Notes: generated by a model not told the origin, from the letters alone. A DNA stretch of 64,000 nucleotides from Arthrobacter sp. EM1 (GCF_029964055.1 NZ_CP124836.1:3100001-3164000), one strand, 5' to 3'; positions 54,817 to 64,000 are shown, counted from the first letter of the stretch. Numbers and translations are program-made.

Positions 54817-55107
54817 GGGACATGCCCTCTCCAGCGCCGCACCAATGGACATGTTCCCAATATGCCCCCTCTCCGGGCCCAGGGCTGGACATGCCCCCCC
54901 CGGGATCGGACGCGGAGATCGGGCATGTCCACTGGCGCACGGGTACGGGCCTGACCCAGGTCGCGGAGTAAAGTTCAGTCCGCAACCCAAGTGTGGACAT
55001 GTCCCACGGAATGGGCACGCGGGAGTGGACATGTCCCACCTACCGCCGCACCCATGGACATAATGCAACATGACCACAGGCTGGCCAGAGGAGTGGACAT
55101 GTCCCCC
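54817..55107. repeat. Array of TGGACATGTCC palindromic motifs between clpB and codA
   Basis: Eight copies or near copies in about 290 bases. The best are GTGGACATGTCCCAC at 54993-55007 and 55025-55039 and GTGGACATGTCCC at 55093-55105. Variants: GGGACATGCCC 54817-54827, TGGACATGTTCCCA 54846-54859, TGGACATGCCC 54886-54896, its reverse complement at 54921-54931, and TGGACAT at 55055-55061. Spacing is irregular. Reading frames through it encode only the repeated motif, so I treat it as non-coding. It could be a protein-binding array or a REP-like family. Confidence 0.75.
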
Positions 55108-55155
55108 AACGGGGACCCCACCTCGATGATGCGCGCGGGCGCGGCGCTTGCCGCG

Positions 55156-55210
55156 GCCCTGTTCGCGCCGCCGCCGGACCGGCGTCGTGGTCCGGCAGCG
55201 CGAACAGGGC
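55156..55210 (-). terminator. Nested hairpin after codA
   Basis: Outer 12-bp stem GCCCTGTTCGCG / CGCGAACAGGGC (55156-55167 with 55199-55210), inner 7-bp stem CCGGACC / GGTCCGG (55174-55180 with 55189-55195). It lies 16 bases beyond the codA stop. No strong U-tract. Confidence 0.6.
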
Positions 55211-55226
55211 GCCCCCGCAGCGGGAC

Positions 55227-56804
55227 CTAGGCGAGCCGCGCTTCCGTGACCAGCTCGGCGCAACGCTCCCCGATCATCATGGTGGTGATGTTGGGGTTCA
55301 CCGTGGTCAGTTCCGGCATCACCGAGGCATCGGCCACCCGCAGGCCGGTGACGCCTTTGACCCGAAGCTCCGGATCCAGCGGCGAGAGGACATCGTCCAC
55401 GGCACCCATCCGGACCGTGCCCGCCGGGTGGTAGACGGTGTTGTGTGTCTTGCGGATGTAGTCGGTGATCTCCGCGTCGCTCTGGATCGCTTCGCCAGGG
55501 TAGAGCTCGCGGCCGGCCCACTCCGCCATTTCCGGGCGCGCCACAATCTCGCGGGCCTTGCGGATTCCGGCTACCATCACCCGCATGTCGTGCGGGTCGG
55601 TGAAGTAGCGCGGATCCACCCTCGGCTTGTCCCGGTAGTCGCTGCTGCGCAGCTTAACGGTGCCGCGGGACCGTGCATGGGTGACGTTAGGGGTCAGGCA
55701 AAAGCCGTTTTCCGTCGTCGGGAATCCCTGGCGCAGGGTGTGCATGTCGAACGGTACGGAGCCGTAGTGGAACATCAGGTCCGGGCGGTCCAGCCCGTCT
55801 TCCGTGGCGGCGAAGATCCCGATCTCCCACCACTGGGTGGACGTCTCCGGCATAGGCTGCTTGGCTTCCCACTGGATGACACCTTCCGGGTGGTCCTGCA
55901 GATGCTCGCCGACGCCGGGGGAATCCACGCGGACGTCGATGCCGAATTCTGCCAACTGCGCGGCCGGCCCGATCCCGGAGAGCATCAGGAGCTTCGGGGA
56001 GTCAATCGCCCCGGCGGAGAGGATCACTTCCGCGCGCGCCGTCAGCGTTTGGGTCTTGCCGAAACTGTTATCCACCACGTCGACGCCGGTGCACCGGTTA
56101 TCGGCGTCGAAGTTCAGTTTGCGGGCCCGGAGGTCGGTCAGCAGCGTGAAGTTGTTACGTTCCATGATCGGGTGGATATAGGACACCGACGATGATGCGC
56201 GGGTGCCGTCGGCTTGCCGGTTGATCTGGAAGAAGTTCGCCCCGTTGATGACTGTTTCGCCGGAGTTGAACCGCACCTGAGGAAGGCCGGACTTTTCGCA
56301 GGCCGCCAGCAATGCCCTGCCGCTGGGGTCCGAGGGCGGGACGTTCATCAGGTGCACCGGGCCGCTGTCGCCGTGGTGCTGACCTTCAGCTCCGGCATCC
56401 TCGTTGGTTTCGAGCTTTTTGTAGAGCCGGTACGCCATCTCGGCGTTCCAGCCGGCGGCGCCGAACTTCTGCTCCCATTCGTCAATGTCCTCCCGGGGCG
56501 CCCAGAACGCGATGCAGGAGTTGTGGCTGGAACAGCCGCCCATCACCTTGGCGCGGGCGTGGCGCATAAAGGAGTTGCCGTTTTCCTGCTCCTCGATGGG
56601 GTAGTCCCAGTCGTAGCCGGATTCCAGCAGTTCCATCCAACGGTCCAGCCGGAGGATGACGTCGTTGCCGCGGTCATCCGGCCCGGCCTCCACGAGGGCA
56701 ACCTGCACCGCGGGGTCCTCGCTGAGGCGCGATGCCACGGCGGCCCCGGCGGAGCCGCCGCCGATCACAAGGTAGTCGAATTCGGTGTTGTTCAGATCCG
56801 TCAT
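55227..56804 (-). CDS. codA: Choline oxidase (GMC flavoenzyme)
   Basis: A 525-residue GMC oxidoreductase. VIGGGSAGAAVASRLSEDP binds FAD; KVMGGCSSHNSCIAFWAPRED carries His94, equivalent to the flavin-linked His99 of Arthrobacter globiformis choline oxidase, and Ser96 (Ser101 there). Further matches are HLQDHPEGV (catalytic Glu), FHYGSVPFDM (His351 region), NTVYHPAGTVRMGA (catalytic His) and TTVNPNI (Asn510 region). Sequence similarity extends along the whole protein, as I recall the A. globiformis enzyme. It oxidises choline with O2 to betaine aldehyde and on to glycine betaine, releasing H2O2. The gene starts 3 bases after the betB stop (GGGGGGAAG ribosome site). Confidence 0.92.
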   Translation of the reverse strand: MTDLNNTEFDYLVIGGGSAGAAVASRLSEDPAVQVALVEAGPDDRGNDVILRLDRWMELLESGYDWDYPIEEQENGNSFMRHARAKVMGGCSSHNSCIAFWAPREDIDEWEQKFGAAGWNAEMAYRLYKKLETNEDAGAEGQHHGDSGPVHLMNVPPSDPSGRALLAACEKSGLPQVRFNSGETVINGANFFQINRQADGTRASSSVSYIHPIMERNNFTLLTDLRARKLNFDADNRCTGVDVVDNSFGKTQTLTARAEVILSAGAIDSPKLLMLSGIGPAAQLAEFGIDVRVDSPGVGEHLQDHPEGVIQWEAKQPMPETSTQWWEIGIFAATEDGLDRPDLMFHYGSVPFDMHTLRQGFPTTENGFCLTPNVTHARSRGTVKLRSSDYRDKPRVDPRYFTDPHDMRVMVAGIRKAREIVARPEMAEWAGRELYPGEAIQSDAEITDYIRKTHNTVYHPAGTVRMGAVDDVLSPLDPELRVKGVTGLRVADASVMPELTTVNPNITTMMIGERCAELVTEARLA

Positions 56805-56807
56805 GTG

Positions 56808-58295
56808 CTACTTCCCCCCGTTGTGGTCAGCGAACCAGCCGGTGACCTGCGGATCGGTGTTGTGATAGACGTGTTTGGCTTCCTGGTACTCCGCCAGGCC
56901 GGTGGGGCCAAGCTCGCGGCCCACGCCGGACTGGCCGAAGCCGCCCCACTCCGCCTGCGGCAGGTAGGGGTGGAAGTCGTTGATCCAGATGGTGCCATGC
57001 CTCAGCTTGCGTGCCACCCGCTGGCTCTTTCCGGCATCCTGGGACCAGACCGCGCCGGCGAGTCCGTAGTCGGTGTCGTTGCCAAGCCTGATGGCCTCGG
57101 CTTCGCTGCTGAACGTCTCCACGGTGACGACCGGGCCAAAAGCCTCATCGCGCAGCACCGACATCCCGCTGGTGACCTGGTCCAGGATTGTGGGCAGGTA
57201 GTAGAAACCCTTGGCAAGGTCGCCCTCGCCCCACTTTCCGCCGCACCGCAGCCGTGCGCCTTCGGCGATGCCCTTGTCCACGTAGGCGGTGACTTTGTCC
57301 CGGTGGGCAGCGGAGATCAGCGCCCCGGTTTCAGCCTCGGGGTCGAAGGGTCCGCCGAGGCGGATCTGGCCGGCGCGGCGAACGAGTTCATCCACAAAGC
57401 GCTCCGCGATCGATTCTTCAACGATCAGGCGGGCACCGGCGGAGCAGACCTGGCCAGAATGCACAAAAGCGGCGTTCAGGGCGTTGTCCAGCGCTGCGTC
57501 GAAATCGGCGTCGGCAAAAATAATGTTCGGGTTCTTGCCGCCGAGTTCGAGCGCTACCTTTTTTACCGTCGCGGCCGCCGAAGCAGCAATGGTCTTGCCT
57601 GTTTCCAAACCGCCGGTAAAGGAGACCATGTCCACATCCGGGCTTCCGGTCAGGACCGGTCCGACGACGCCGCCCGCTCCAAGGACCAGGTTCGCGACAC
57701 CGTTTGGGAGTCCCAGCTCGTCCAGGACGTCCACCATCAGGATGGCGGTGTGCGGCGTTAGTTCGCTCGGCTTGAGGATGAAGCTGCAACCGGCGGCGAG
57801 CGCTGGCGCAATCTTCCACGCTGCCTGCAGGAGCGGGTAGTTCCACGGAGCGATCAAGGCGCACACACCCACCGGCTCGTACTCGATCCGGCTGATCACC
57901 GAGCTGGTGCCGGCGTCGACTACCCGGCCGGAGTCCTGCCCGGAGAGCTTGCCGAAGTATTCGAAGCAGTTGGCGATGTCGTCGATGTCGATTTCACTTT
58001 CCACCAGGCGTTTGCCGGTGTCCAGTGTTTCGGCGCGGGCAAATTCTGCCTTCCGCTCACGCAGCCGGGCGGCGACCCGGAGCAGGAACGACCCGCGCTC
58101 CAGCGCCGAGGTACCGGCCCATTCGCCGCCGTCGAACGACTTCCGCGCGGACGCGATCGCCCGGACCGCGTCCGCAGCAGCAGCTTCGGACACAACGCCG
58201 ACGACTTCGCCGTCCGCCGGGCATCGGATCTCCCGGGTGTCCCCGTCGGCTGCTGCCGTCCACGTACCGTCGATGAATAGCGTTTCCGCGCTCAT
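56808..58295 (-). CDS. betB: Betaine-aldehyde dehydrogenase
   Basis: A 495-residue aldehyde dehydrogenase. Cofactor site IAPWNYPLLQAAWKIAPALAAG and KPSELTP, general-base Glu in VALELGGKNPN, catalytic Cys in FVHSGQVCSAG, and the C-terminal TIWINDFHPYLPQAEWGG region match the betaine-aldehyde branch, as do its neighbours. It oxidises betaine aldehyde to glycine betaine with NAD(P)+. ATG 58295 follows AGGAGG with 7 bases spacing; the longer frame would overlap the transporter gene. It overlaps betT by 4 bases and is followed after 3 bases by codA. Confidence 0.92.
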   Translation of the reverse strand: MSAETLFIDGTWTAAADGDTREIRCPADGEVVGVVSEAAAADAVRAIASARKSFDGGEWAGTSALERGSFLLRVAARLRERKAEFARAETLDTGKRLVESEIDIDDIANCFEYFGKLSGQDSGRVVDAGTSSVISRIEYEPVGVCALIAPWNYPLLQAAWKIAPALAAGCSFILKPSELTPHTAILMVDVLDELGLPNGVANLVLGAGGVVGPVLTGSPDVDMVSFTGGLETGKTIAASAAATVKKVALELGGKNPNIIFADADFDAALDNALNAAFVHSGQVCSAGARLIVEESIAERFVDELVRRAGQIRLGGPFDPEAETGALISAAHRDKVTAYVDKGIAEGARLRCGGKWGEGDLAKGFYYLPTILDQVTSGMSVLRDEAFGPVVTVETFSSEAEAIRLGNDTDYGLAGAVWSQDAGKSQRVARKLRHGTIWINDFHPYLPQAEWGGFGQSGVGRELGPTGLAEYQEAKHVYHNTDPQVTGWFADHNGGK

Positions 58296-60475
58296 TTGTT
58301 TTCCTCCTGGGGTTCGAAATCGGCTTCCCAATTATCTTTTGCTGCGTGTTCCTCGATCAGGACCGTATTGCCGGGCTCGGCACGGTTTGAATGGAGGAAC
58401 TGCAGATGTTGCTCGTAGTGGTCCAGCACATCGGTGATGACTTGCTCCTTGGTGTAACCCATCAGGTCGTACCCGTGGCTGCCTTCCAGGGCAAAGACTT
58501 CCATCCGGTAGTAGTGGTCGCCGGAGCCGGTGCTGCGGGTGGCGTAGGACGGCGTCTCGTACTGCACCGGGTAGACCTGGTACTTGAAGGCCCGCTCGTC
58601 GCCCATAGCAACCGCCAGGTCCACACTGTTGATCCTGATCGTGTCGACCTCCGTCACGGAGACCTCGGCTCCGGCACCCTGGGAGACAAGCTCGGCACTG
58701 ACTTCGCGCAGGGCCGGGAGGGCCACTGTCTCCACGAAGCGGTTGGCCTGCCGTCGTCCCGGGTAGCTCATGGCCCGGGTCAGCCGCTGGCGCCAGTTCA
58801 GACCGTCGCGGTGTTCGACGCCGGCCCGGCCGGCAATCATGCCGGGCAGGCTGGCCCGGAAACTGTCCGTCAGGGATGCTTCCACACGCAGGGCCTTGAA
58901 CAGCCCCAGCATAATGAACACCAGCAGCAGCGACAGTGGCAGTCCCATAATGATGGTGGCGTTCTGCAACGTGGTCACACCTCCGACCATCAGCATGGCC
59001 AGGGTCAGCAGGCCGGTGACAACTGCCCAGAAGACGCGCATCCACTTGGGACCGTCGGAGTCGGCGTCCTTGAGGTGTGAGGTGAAGTTGGACATCACCA
59101 GTGCGCCGGAGTCCGCGGAAGTCACATAGAAGAGCAGCCCGGTGAAGGTGGCCACCGCCGCGCTGATAGGCACTGCCGGGAATTCGGCGAGCAGGCTGTA
59201 GAAGCCCCGTTCCGGGTTGTTCATCGCGATCTCGCCGAACGCGGCATTACCGCCCATGATGAGGTCCAGGCTGGAGTTTCCGAAGATGGAGATCCACAGC
59301 AGAATAAACAGGAACGGCACGGTCATGGTGCCCACCACGAACTGGCGGATCGTGCGCCCGCGCGAGATCCGGGCGAGGAAGAGTCCCACAAACGGCGCCC
59401 AGGCGATCCACCAGGCCCAGAAGAACAAGGTCCAGGCGTTCAGCCAGTCCGTGGGGCGGTCGTAGGCGAAGGTATCCAGGGTCATGCCCGGGAAACGGCT
59501 GATCACGTCGCCGATGTTCTGCACGATGCCGTCCATCAGGAAACTCGTTTTGCCGGTGACCAGCACAAAGAGCATCAGGCCGACGGCGAGGATCACGTTC
59601 AGCTCTGACATCCGTCGGATGCCCTTCTCCACACCGGAAACCACGGATACCGTCGCCATCACCACGGACAGGGCTATCAGGCCGATCTGGACGCCGAGGT
59701 TTTCCGGGACACCGAACATAAAGGTGAGGCCGTAGTTGAGCTGGACCACGCCGATCCCCAGCGAGGTCGCGATGCCGAAGATCGTACCCAACAGCGCTGC
59801 GATGTCCACTGCATGGCCGATGGGACCCTCGATCTTCTTTCCGAAGATCGGGTACAGGGCTGACCGGATGCTCAGCGGGAGGTTGTGCCGGTAGGCAAAG
59901 TAGCCCAGCGCCAAACCCATTAGTGCGTAGAGGGCCCAGCCGGTGATGCCGTAGTGGAACAAGGTCCAGACCAGGGCCTGTCGGGCGGCATCAGCGGTAC
60001 TGCCTTCACCCGTTGGCGGTGCAAGGTACTGGCTGACCGGCTCGGAGACCGAGAAAAACATCAGGTCGATACCGATCCCGGCGGCAAAGAGCATCGCGGC
60101 CCAGGTAAACATTCCGAACTGGGGCTTGGAATGATCAGGCCCCAACTTGGTTTTGCCCACCTTGGACATTGCGATGATCACAACAAACACCACAGCGGCG
60201 GTGACGATCAGGAAGTAGTACCACCCCATATTGGTCGATACCCACCCGACCAACGAGCCGATCACGGCTTCGGCGTTGTCCTTGGCAAGGATGGCCCAGA
60301 GTGCAATGGCAAGAACGCCAATGGCGGAACCAAAAAATACTGTTTTGTTGACCCGGGTCCGGCGTTCCGGAGGGGTGGCGCTGGCGGCGCCGGGCGGAGG
60401 ATTTTCAGGAGTCCCGGACAAGTCCGTACTCGGCGGTGCTGGCTGGCTCATTGGGGGGCCCATTTCAGTTTTCAC
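58292..60475 (-). CDS. betT: BCCT family choline/betaine transporter (BetT-like)
   Basis: A 727-residue secondary transporter with about twelve helices. The BCCT signature is clear: FFWAWWIAWAPFVGLFLARISRGRTIRQF in the helix 7-8 region and AAGIGIDLMFFSVSEP near helix 3. A hydrophilic C-terminal domain of about 180 residues, typical of osmotically regulated choline carriers, ends the protein. It imports choline for the two enzymes encoded next. The start is uncertain among GTG 60475, ATG 60463 and ATG 60451; the N-terminal 40 residues are Pro-rich and variable. First gene of the operon. Confidence 0.92.
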   Translation of the reverse strand: MKTEMGPPMSQPAPPSTDLSGTPENPPPGAASATPPERRTRVNKTVFFGSAIGVLAIALWAILAKDNAEAVIGSLVGWVSTNMGWYYFLIVTAAVVFVVIIAMSKVGKTKLGPDHSKPQFGMFTWAAMLFAAGIGIDLMFFSVSEPVSQYLAPPTGEGSTADAARQALVWTLFHYGITGWALYALMGLALGYFAYRHNLPLSIRSALYPIFGKKIEGPIGHAVDIAALLGTIFGIATSLGIGVVQLNYGLTFMFGVPENLGVQIGLIALSVVMATVSVVSGVEKGIRRMSELNVILAVGLMLFVLVTGKTSFLMDGIVQNIGDVISRFPGMTLDTFAYDRPTDWLNAWTLFFWAWWIAWAPFVGLFLARISRGRTIRQFVVGTMTVPFLFILLWISIFGNSSLDLIMGGNAAFGEIAMNNPERGFYSLLAEFPAVPISAAVATFTGLLFYVTSADSGALVMSNFTSHLKDADSDGPKWMRVFWAVVTGLLTLAMLMVGGVTTLQNATIIMGLPLSLLLVFIMLGLFKALRVEASLTDSFRASLPGMIAGRAGVEHRDGLNWRQRLTRAMSYPGRRQANRFVETVALPALREVSAELVSQGAGAEVSVTEVDTIRINSVDLAVAMGDERAFKYQVYPVQYETPSYATRSTGSGDHYYRMEVFALEGSHGYDLMGYTKEQVITDVLDHYEQHLQFLHSNRAEPGNTVLIEEHAAKDNWEADFEPQEENK

Positions 60476-60903
60476 GCTGCGGTGCGGACGCAGATTCCGC
60501 AGCTGTTACTGGTACCGGCGGGGCCTTGCTGGCGTGCGAGACCCGGACGGCGTGCGTCCGGCTGGGTGTCTTTTCGAGTTGTGCGCGGCTTTCGACGCTA
60601 TCAAGTCACCAACACTCTCCCCCAAACAAGTGAGCCCGGTCACTGTCTCATAGCACACTATCCCATCGGCGAATTCTGAGCTCCCCGCGGGCAAGGCGGC
60701 CGGGCAGCGGCTCCCGGGCGGGGCGGCGGACGAGACCGGTGAACGTGAGCCAGGGGGCGCCACCGTCGCGCTGTGCGTCCGCTGTCGCGGTGGCCGTTGC
60801 GGTGGCGGCCAATCGTGCAGATGACGACGGCGGGGCTGCTGCGGACGCGGCCGGCTCCCCCAAGGAACCGGCCGCGGCGCCGCACTTCACTCCATCAACG
60901 ATT

Positions 60904-60930
60904 CTGTCACGAATATGACAAATCTGTCAC
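60904..60930. promoter_or_regulatory. TGTCA/TGACA repeats upstream of AhpD-like gene
   Basis: CTGTCAC-N5-TGACA-N3-TCTGTCAC: alternating TGTCA and TGACA half-sites (60905-60909, 60916-60920, 60925-60929), including the inverted repeat TGACA-AATC-TGTCA. They lie about 28 bases before the -10 box, suited to a regulator of the AhpD-like gene. Confidence 0.45.
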
Positions 60931-60957
60931 GCTTCGTGCTTCGCCGTCCGCCGTCGG

Positions 60958-60963
60958 TATCCT
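60958..60963 (+). promoter_or_regulatory. -10 box of likely leaderless AhpD-like gene
   Basis: TATCCT, 7 bases (GTGAACC), ATG 60971. Confidence 0.55.
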
Positions 60964-60970
60964 GTGAACC

Positions 60971-61462
60971 ATGGATGAGAACGCGCAAGGCCCGCACGAC
61001 ACCCACCGCCGGCTGTTCCTGGACAAGGCCGATCCGGCCGCCTGGCGCGCGCTCAACGGACTCGGGCTCAAGGCCAAGGAGTCGGCCGACGCGGCTGGAC
61101 TGGAGCGCGGGCTCATTGAGTTGCTCAACGTCCGCGTCTCACAGATCAATGGCTGCGCTTTTTGCCTCGACCTGCACGTCCGGGATGCCTTGGCCAATGG
61201 CGAATCCTCGCAACGCATCGCCGTCCTTCCGGCGTGGCGCGATACCGGGATCTTCAACGACAAAGAACGCGCCGCCCTGGCCCTCGCCGAAACCATTACG
61301 AACATTTCCGACGCCGGGACCCGTGAGCAGGCCGGCGCAGCGGCCCGGAAACACCTGTCCGACGATGAATTCGCCGCCGTCAGCTGGCTCGCGATCACGA
61401 TGAATGCCTTCAACCGCGTCTCCATCGTCAGCGGCCACCCGGTGAGGCCCGCATCCGACTAA
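60971..61462 (+). CDS. Carboxymuconolactone decarboxylase family protein, AhpD-like
   Basis: A 163-residue helical protein. The redox motif QINGCAFCLDLH (Cys62-x2-Cys65, His69) and the upstream Glu in ERGLIELLNVRVSQ match the AhpD-type alkylhydroperoxidase core; the second half (FNDKERAALALAETITNI, ALAITMNAFNRV-like) supplies the family's other helices. It is predicted to reduce hydroperoxides or act as a disulfide reductase. Monocistronic and convergent with the molybdate operon. A leaderless start is likely. Confidence 0.9.
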   Translation: MDENAQGPHDTHRRLFLDKADPAAWRALNGLGLKAKESADAAGLERGLIELLNVRVSQINGCAFCLDLHVRDALANGESSQRIAVLPAWRDTGIFNDKERAALALAETITNISDAGTREQAGAAARKHLSDDEFAAVSWLAITMNAFNRVSIVSGHPVRPASD

Positions 61463-61516
61463 CGTGCGGTGGCTAAGCCGCCGCGGCCGGCCCGAGCGCG
61501 TCCGGCCCGGCCGCGG

Positions 61517-62605
61517 TTAGACCGGGTAAATCGCGACGGCGGCGGCCTTGATCACAAAGTAGGCCGCGGCCCCCGGGACCAGGCCCAGGTCCGCCGAGGC
61601 CGCCGGGGTGATGTCCGCGGCGAGCCCGCCGGCACGGACCCGGATCTGGTCCCCGTGCGGTTCGAGTTCAGTGACCACCACCGGAAACGCGTTTCGCGGG
61701 CTGCCGTGCGGTAGCTCCGGAAAGACCGAAACTGCCGACGGGGCGAATGCAGCCACCCCGGCGCTGCCGGCGCCGCGGCCGCCGACACGGCCGGCGTCGT
61801 CAGTCCCGCCGTCTTCGGCGTCATCATGTTGGCCTGCGATTTCCAGCCCCTCGGGCGTCCGCAGGCCCGCCGCCGTGATCGTGCCGGCGAGCAGGTTCAG
61901 CCCGCTGAGGCCGGCCGCGAAGCTGCTGCGCGGACGCTGGAGCACCGCGCGGGTGGGCCCGTCCTCGCTGACCCTGCCATCCTCCAGGACGATCACGCGG
62001 TCCGCGAGGATCAGGGCGTCCAGGACGTCGTGGGTGACGATGATGGCCCGGCGCCCGGCCAGCACACGCTTGAGGAGCCGCCGCAGCAGTGGTGCGGCGT
62101 GAATATCCAGGGCCGCCATCGGTTCGTCCATTAACAGCAGCTCCGGCCCGGCCGCCAGCGCCCTGGCCACGGCGACCCGTTGGGCCTGCCCGCCAGAGAG
62201 CTGCCCGGGGCGACGGTCGGCGAGCTCGGCGGCCCCCACTTCCTGCAGCCAGTGCCGCGCCGTTCTTCTGGCCTGCCCCGGCGAAGCGCCTGCACTGCGG
62301 GGGCCGAAAGCGACGTTGTCCAGGGCACTCAAGTGCGGAAACAGCAGGGCGTCCTGCGCCAGCAGGGCGGTCCCCCGGCGGTGCGGTGCCGTCCAGACCG
62401 AGGCCTTGGCGTCGAGGTCAAAAAGTTGCTGCCCGCCGAGGGAGGCGCTGCCAGTATCGGGGCGGAGCAGGCCGGCGATCACGGCCAGCAGCGTGGATTT
62501 ACCGGCGCCGTTGGGACCGAGAATCGCCACAGTTTCCCCTGCCCCAACGCTGAGCGAGACCTTGAAATCCCGGGCAGCCACCGTTGCCTCAAGCCGGAAG
62601 GTCAC
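61517..62605 (-). CDS. modC: Molybdate ABC transporter ATPase
   Basis: A 362-residue ATPase. Walker [11 protein letters not shown]-loop [12 protein letters not shown], signature [11 protein letters not shown], Walker [12 protein letters not shown] and VTHDVLDAL; the C-terminal part is a TOBE molybdate-binding domain ([27 protein letters not shown]) interrupted by a Gly/Asp-rich insert. GTG 62605 overlaps the modB stop (GTGA). The longer open frame to 63217 is the antisense-like shadow of modB and is not used. Supplies energy for molybdate import. Confidence 0.92.
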   Translation of the reverse strand: MTFRLEATVAARDFKVSLSVGAGETVAILGPNGAGKSTLLAVIAGLLRPDTGSASLGGQQLFDLDAKASVWTAPHRRGTALLAQDALLFPHLSALDNVAFGPRSAGASPGQARRTARHWLQEVGAAELADRRPGQLSGGQAQRVAVARALAAGPELLLMDEPMAALDIHAAPLLRRLLKRVLAGRRAIIVTHDVLDALILADRVIVLEDGRVSEDGPTRAVLQRPRSSFAAGLSGLNLLAGTITAAGLRTPEGLEIAGQHDDAEDGGTDDAGRVGGRGAGSAGVAAFAPSAVSVFPELPHGSPRNAFPVVVTELEPHGDQIRVRAGGLAADITPAASADLGLVPGAAAYFVIKAAAVAIYPV

Positions 62606-63474
62606 CGTGCAGTCCCCGCCGGAGTCTGGACGGCGCGGGGACGCCGGTATGAGAGCCCGACGACGATCACGGCCACCGCAACGAGGACCATGGACAGGGC
62701 AACGGCGGCGTCGGCGTCGGTTTCCCGCTGCAGGTAGATTTCCAGCGGCAGGGTGCGGGTGACGCCCTGCAGGCTGCCGGCGAACGTCAGGGTGGCACCG
62801 AACTCGCCCAGACTTCGGGCGAAGGACAGCACCGCTCCGGAGGCAAGTCCGGGCAGCACCAGCGGCATGGTGACGCGGCGCAGGACGGTACCGGGGCTGG
62901 CGCCCAGGGTGGCAGCGACCGCCTCGTACCTGGTTCCGGCGCTGCGCAGTGCACCTTCCAGGCTGACTACCAGGAAGGGCAGCGCCACAAACGTCTGGGC
63001 CAGAATCACGGCCGCAGTGGAAAAGGCGATCTGGATCCCGGCGAGCTCCAGGCTCCTTCCCAAAAGACCCTGGCGGCCGAAGGTGTAGAGCAGCGCAATC
63101 CCGCCTACCACCGGCGGTAGCACCAAGGGCAGCAGCACAAAGGCGCGGAGGAGGCGCTGGCCGGGAAAATCGCCCCGCGCCAGGACCAGCGCCAGCGGGA
63201 CACCGAAGACAATGCACAGGGCAGTGCTCGCGGCTGCGGTCCGCAGGCTTAACCCCAGCGCCGTCAGCGATGCCTCGGAGGTAACCAAGGGGATGAACTG
63301 AGCCCAGTTAACCCGGGCAGCCATGGCCGCGAGGGGCAAGAGGACCAACAGGGCACCCGCCGCCGCGGCGGCAAAAATCCATGCGGGCATCCCGCTGAAG
63401 CCGGACGGCTGCCGCACTGCGCTTCCCCGGCCTGCAGGGCGGGCACCGGCAGGGCTGGTGGGGCGGGCCATCAC
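62602..63474 (-). CDS. modB: Molybdate ABC transporter permease
   Basis: A 290-residue permease with about six helices and the EAA loop [30 protein letters not shown] that contacts the ATPase. [26 protein letters not shown] and [16 protein letters not shown] are typical of ModB/CysW. The start is GTG 63474 or ATG 63471, either overlapping the modA stop. Its own stop overlaps the modC start, so the three genes are translated in a chain. Confidence 0.92.
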   Translation of the reverse strand: MMARPTSPAGARPAGRGSAVRQPSGFSGMPAWIFAAAAAGALLVLLPLAAMAARVNWAQFIPLVTSEASLTALGLSLRTAAASTALCIVFGVPLALVLARGDFPGQRLLRAFVLLPLVLPPVVGGIALLYTFGRQGLLGRSLELAGIQIAFSTAAVILAQTFVALPFLVVSLEGALRSAGTRYEAVAATLGASPGTVLRRVTMPLVLPGLASGAVLSFARSLGEFGATLTFAGSLQGVTRTLPLEIYLQRETDADAAVALSMVLVAVAVIVVGLSYRRPRAVQTPAGTAR

Positions 63475-64000
63475 GGCTGCGGGGCCCCGAAGCCGGCGTC
63501 GGCGAGGACCTTCTGGCCTTCGACGCCGGTCACAAAGGCAATGAATTCGGCCGCCAGTTCCTGGTTCCGACTCGCAGCAACGGTAGCTACCGGATAGGTA
63601 TTGACCGCTTCCCGGGCGGCGGCAAAATCGATGCCCTGCACCTTGCCCCCCGCCGCCCTGACGTCGGTAACGTACACCAGCCCGGCGTCAGCCTGGCCCG
63701 AGCTGACCTTGCCCAGCACATCGGTGACGGACGATTCCTCGCTGACCGGCCGCAGCGCCACGCCGGCGACCCTTTCAACCGTCTTCGCGGCGGCGCCGCA
63801 CGGAACCTGGGCGGCGCAGATGACCAGCTTCACGCCGGGCCGGGCGAGATCCTCCAAGGAATCGACGGCCGCCGGATTCGACGGCGGCACGGCGATGGTG
63901 AGGATGTTGCTGGCGAAGTTCCGGGAAGCCCCGGCCAGAAGCGATGCGTCGGCAAGTTTGGCCATGTTAGCGGTGTCCGCGGAGGCGAAAACATCCGCTG
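63471..64000 (-). CDS. modA: Molybdate-binding protein, N-terminus beyond window
   Basis: The visible 176 residues are the C-terminal two thirds of a ModA-type periplasmic binding protein: [90 protein letters not shown] and [22 protein letters not shown]. The signal peptide and lipobox lie outside the window to the right. It captures molybdate or tungstate for ModBC. Translation is coupled to modB by a GTGA overlap. Confidence 0.92.
   Translation of the reverse strand, partial: ADVFASADTANMAKLADASLLAGASRNFASNILTIAVPPSNPAAVDSLEDLARPGVKLVICAAQVPCGAAAKTVERVAGVALRPVSEESSVTDVLGKVSSGQADAGLVYVTDVRAAGGKVQGIDFAAAREAVNTYPVATVAASRNQELAAEFIAFVTGVEGQKVLADAGFGAPQP

Larger units (their letters stand above)
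60476..60970. other. Intergenic region between betT and the AhpD-like gene
   Basis: About 495 bases with no convincing gene. It holds the promoter of betT on the minus strand (not located), and for the plus strand the operator-like repeats at 60904-60930 and the -10 box at 60958-60963. Short reading frames here have no ribosome sites and skewed composition. I found no riboswitch that I can support. Confidence 0.5.

Noticed and set aside
54721..55521. 266-codon minus-strand open frame and an 87-codon frame at 54776-55039
   Set aside because: Their sequences mainly translate the GGACATGTCC repeats (DMS, HVH, MSTP motifs), and the longer one overlaps codA; no ribosome site.
62606..63217. N-terminal extension of ModC by about 200 residues
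   Set aside because: The added stretch is modB read in another frame; ModC starts at GTG 62605 overlapping the modB stop.

Overview
The window reads as a chromosomal segment of a high-GC actinobacterium, most likely Arthrobacter or a close relative (Micrococcaceae). Supporting signs are the very high GC, frequent GTG/TTG starts, ATGA/GTGA stop-start overlaps, a DUF222-HNH protein, DUF3073 beside purM, a clpB gene behind an HspR-type HAIR operator, and a choline oxidase that closely matches, as I remember it, the Arthrobacter globiformis enzyme. I see no rRNA, tRNA, CRISPR array, prophage or transposase gene.

Layout. 1-1956: the 3' end of a cytochrome b gene, then a DUF222/HNH nuclease gene enclosed by two copies of the cytochrome gene's last 63 bp. 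1983-7680: a RibD/DHFR-like reductase, a MoxR-type ATPase with its VWA partner, and a phosphatase-SCO1664 pair. 7681-9008: an AT-richer island with a secreted precursor ending in a 50-residue hydrophobic four-cysteine segment, followed by a small membrane protein; I regard it as a candidate bacteriocin/immunity pair. 9039-13904: a heterodimeric ABC exporter and a DUF808 membrane protein. 14036-23061: a VOC protein and a VOC remnant, then a copper region with a CopC-CopD fusion, a 1871-residue multicopper oxidase and a lipoprotein. 23202-26470: a hydroxyacid dehydrogenase, a serine hydrolase, a 55-residue Cys/His protein behind a CsoR-like palindrome, and an alpha/beta hydrolase.

26652-42778 is a catabolic region in two arms. 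The left arm (MFS transporter, GntR regulator, two Asp/Glu-racemase-fold proteins and a hydantoinase) has a clear promoter followed by two operator palindromes. The right arm has a divergent LysR gene, an MHS transporter, an M20 amidohydrolase, an amidase and an aldo/keto reductase on one side, and a semialdehyde dehydrogenase and class III aminotransferase on the other. Together they could open a cyclic ureide and carry a beta-amino acid to acyl-CoA. A uracil-DNA glycosylase-like gene and a DUF488 gene lie between the arms.

42927-51895 is mostly housekeeping: an aldo/keto reductase with a divergent MmyB-type regulator, peroxiredoxin, purF-purM, a VOC protein, DUF3073 and a septum-formation-like protein. 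52000-55226 holds clpB and an intergenic array of GGACATGTCC palindromes. 55227-60475 is a choline-to-glycine-betaine operon (betT-betB-codA). 60971-64000 has an AhpD-like protein and a molybdate ABC operon (modA cut by the window edge). Eight genes have a TANNNT box only 6-7 nt before the start codon, so leaderless transcription looks common here.
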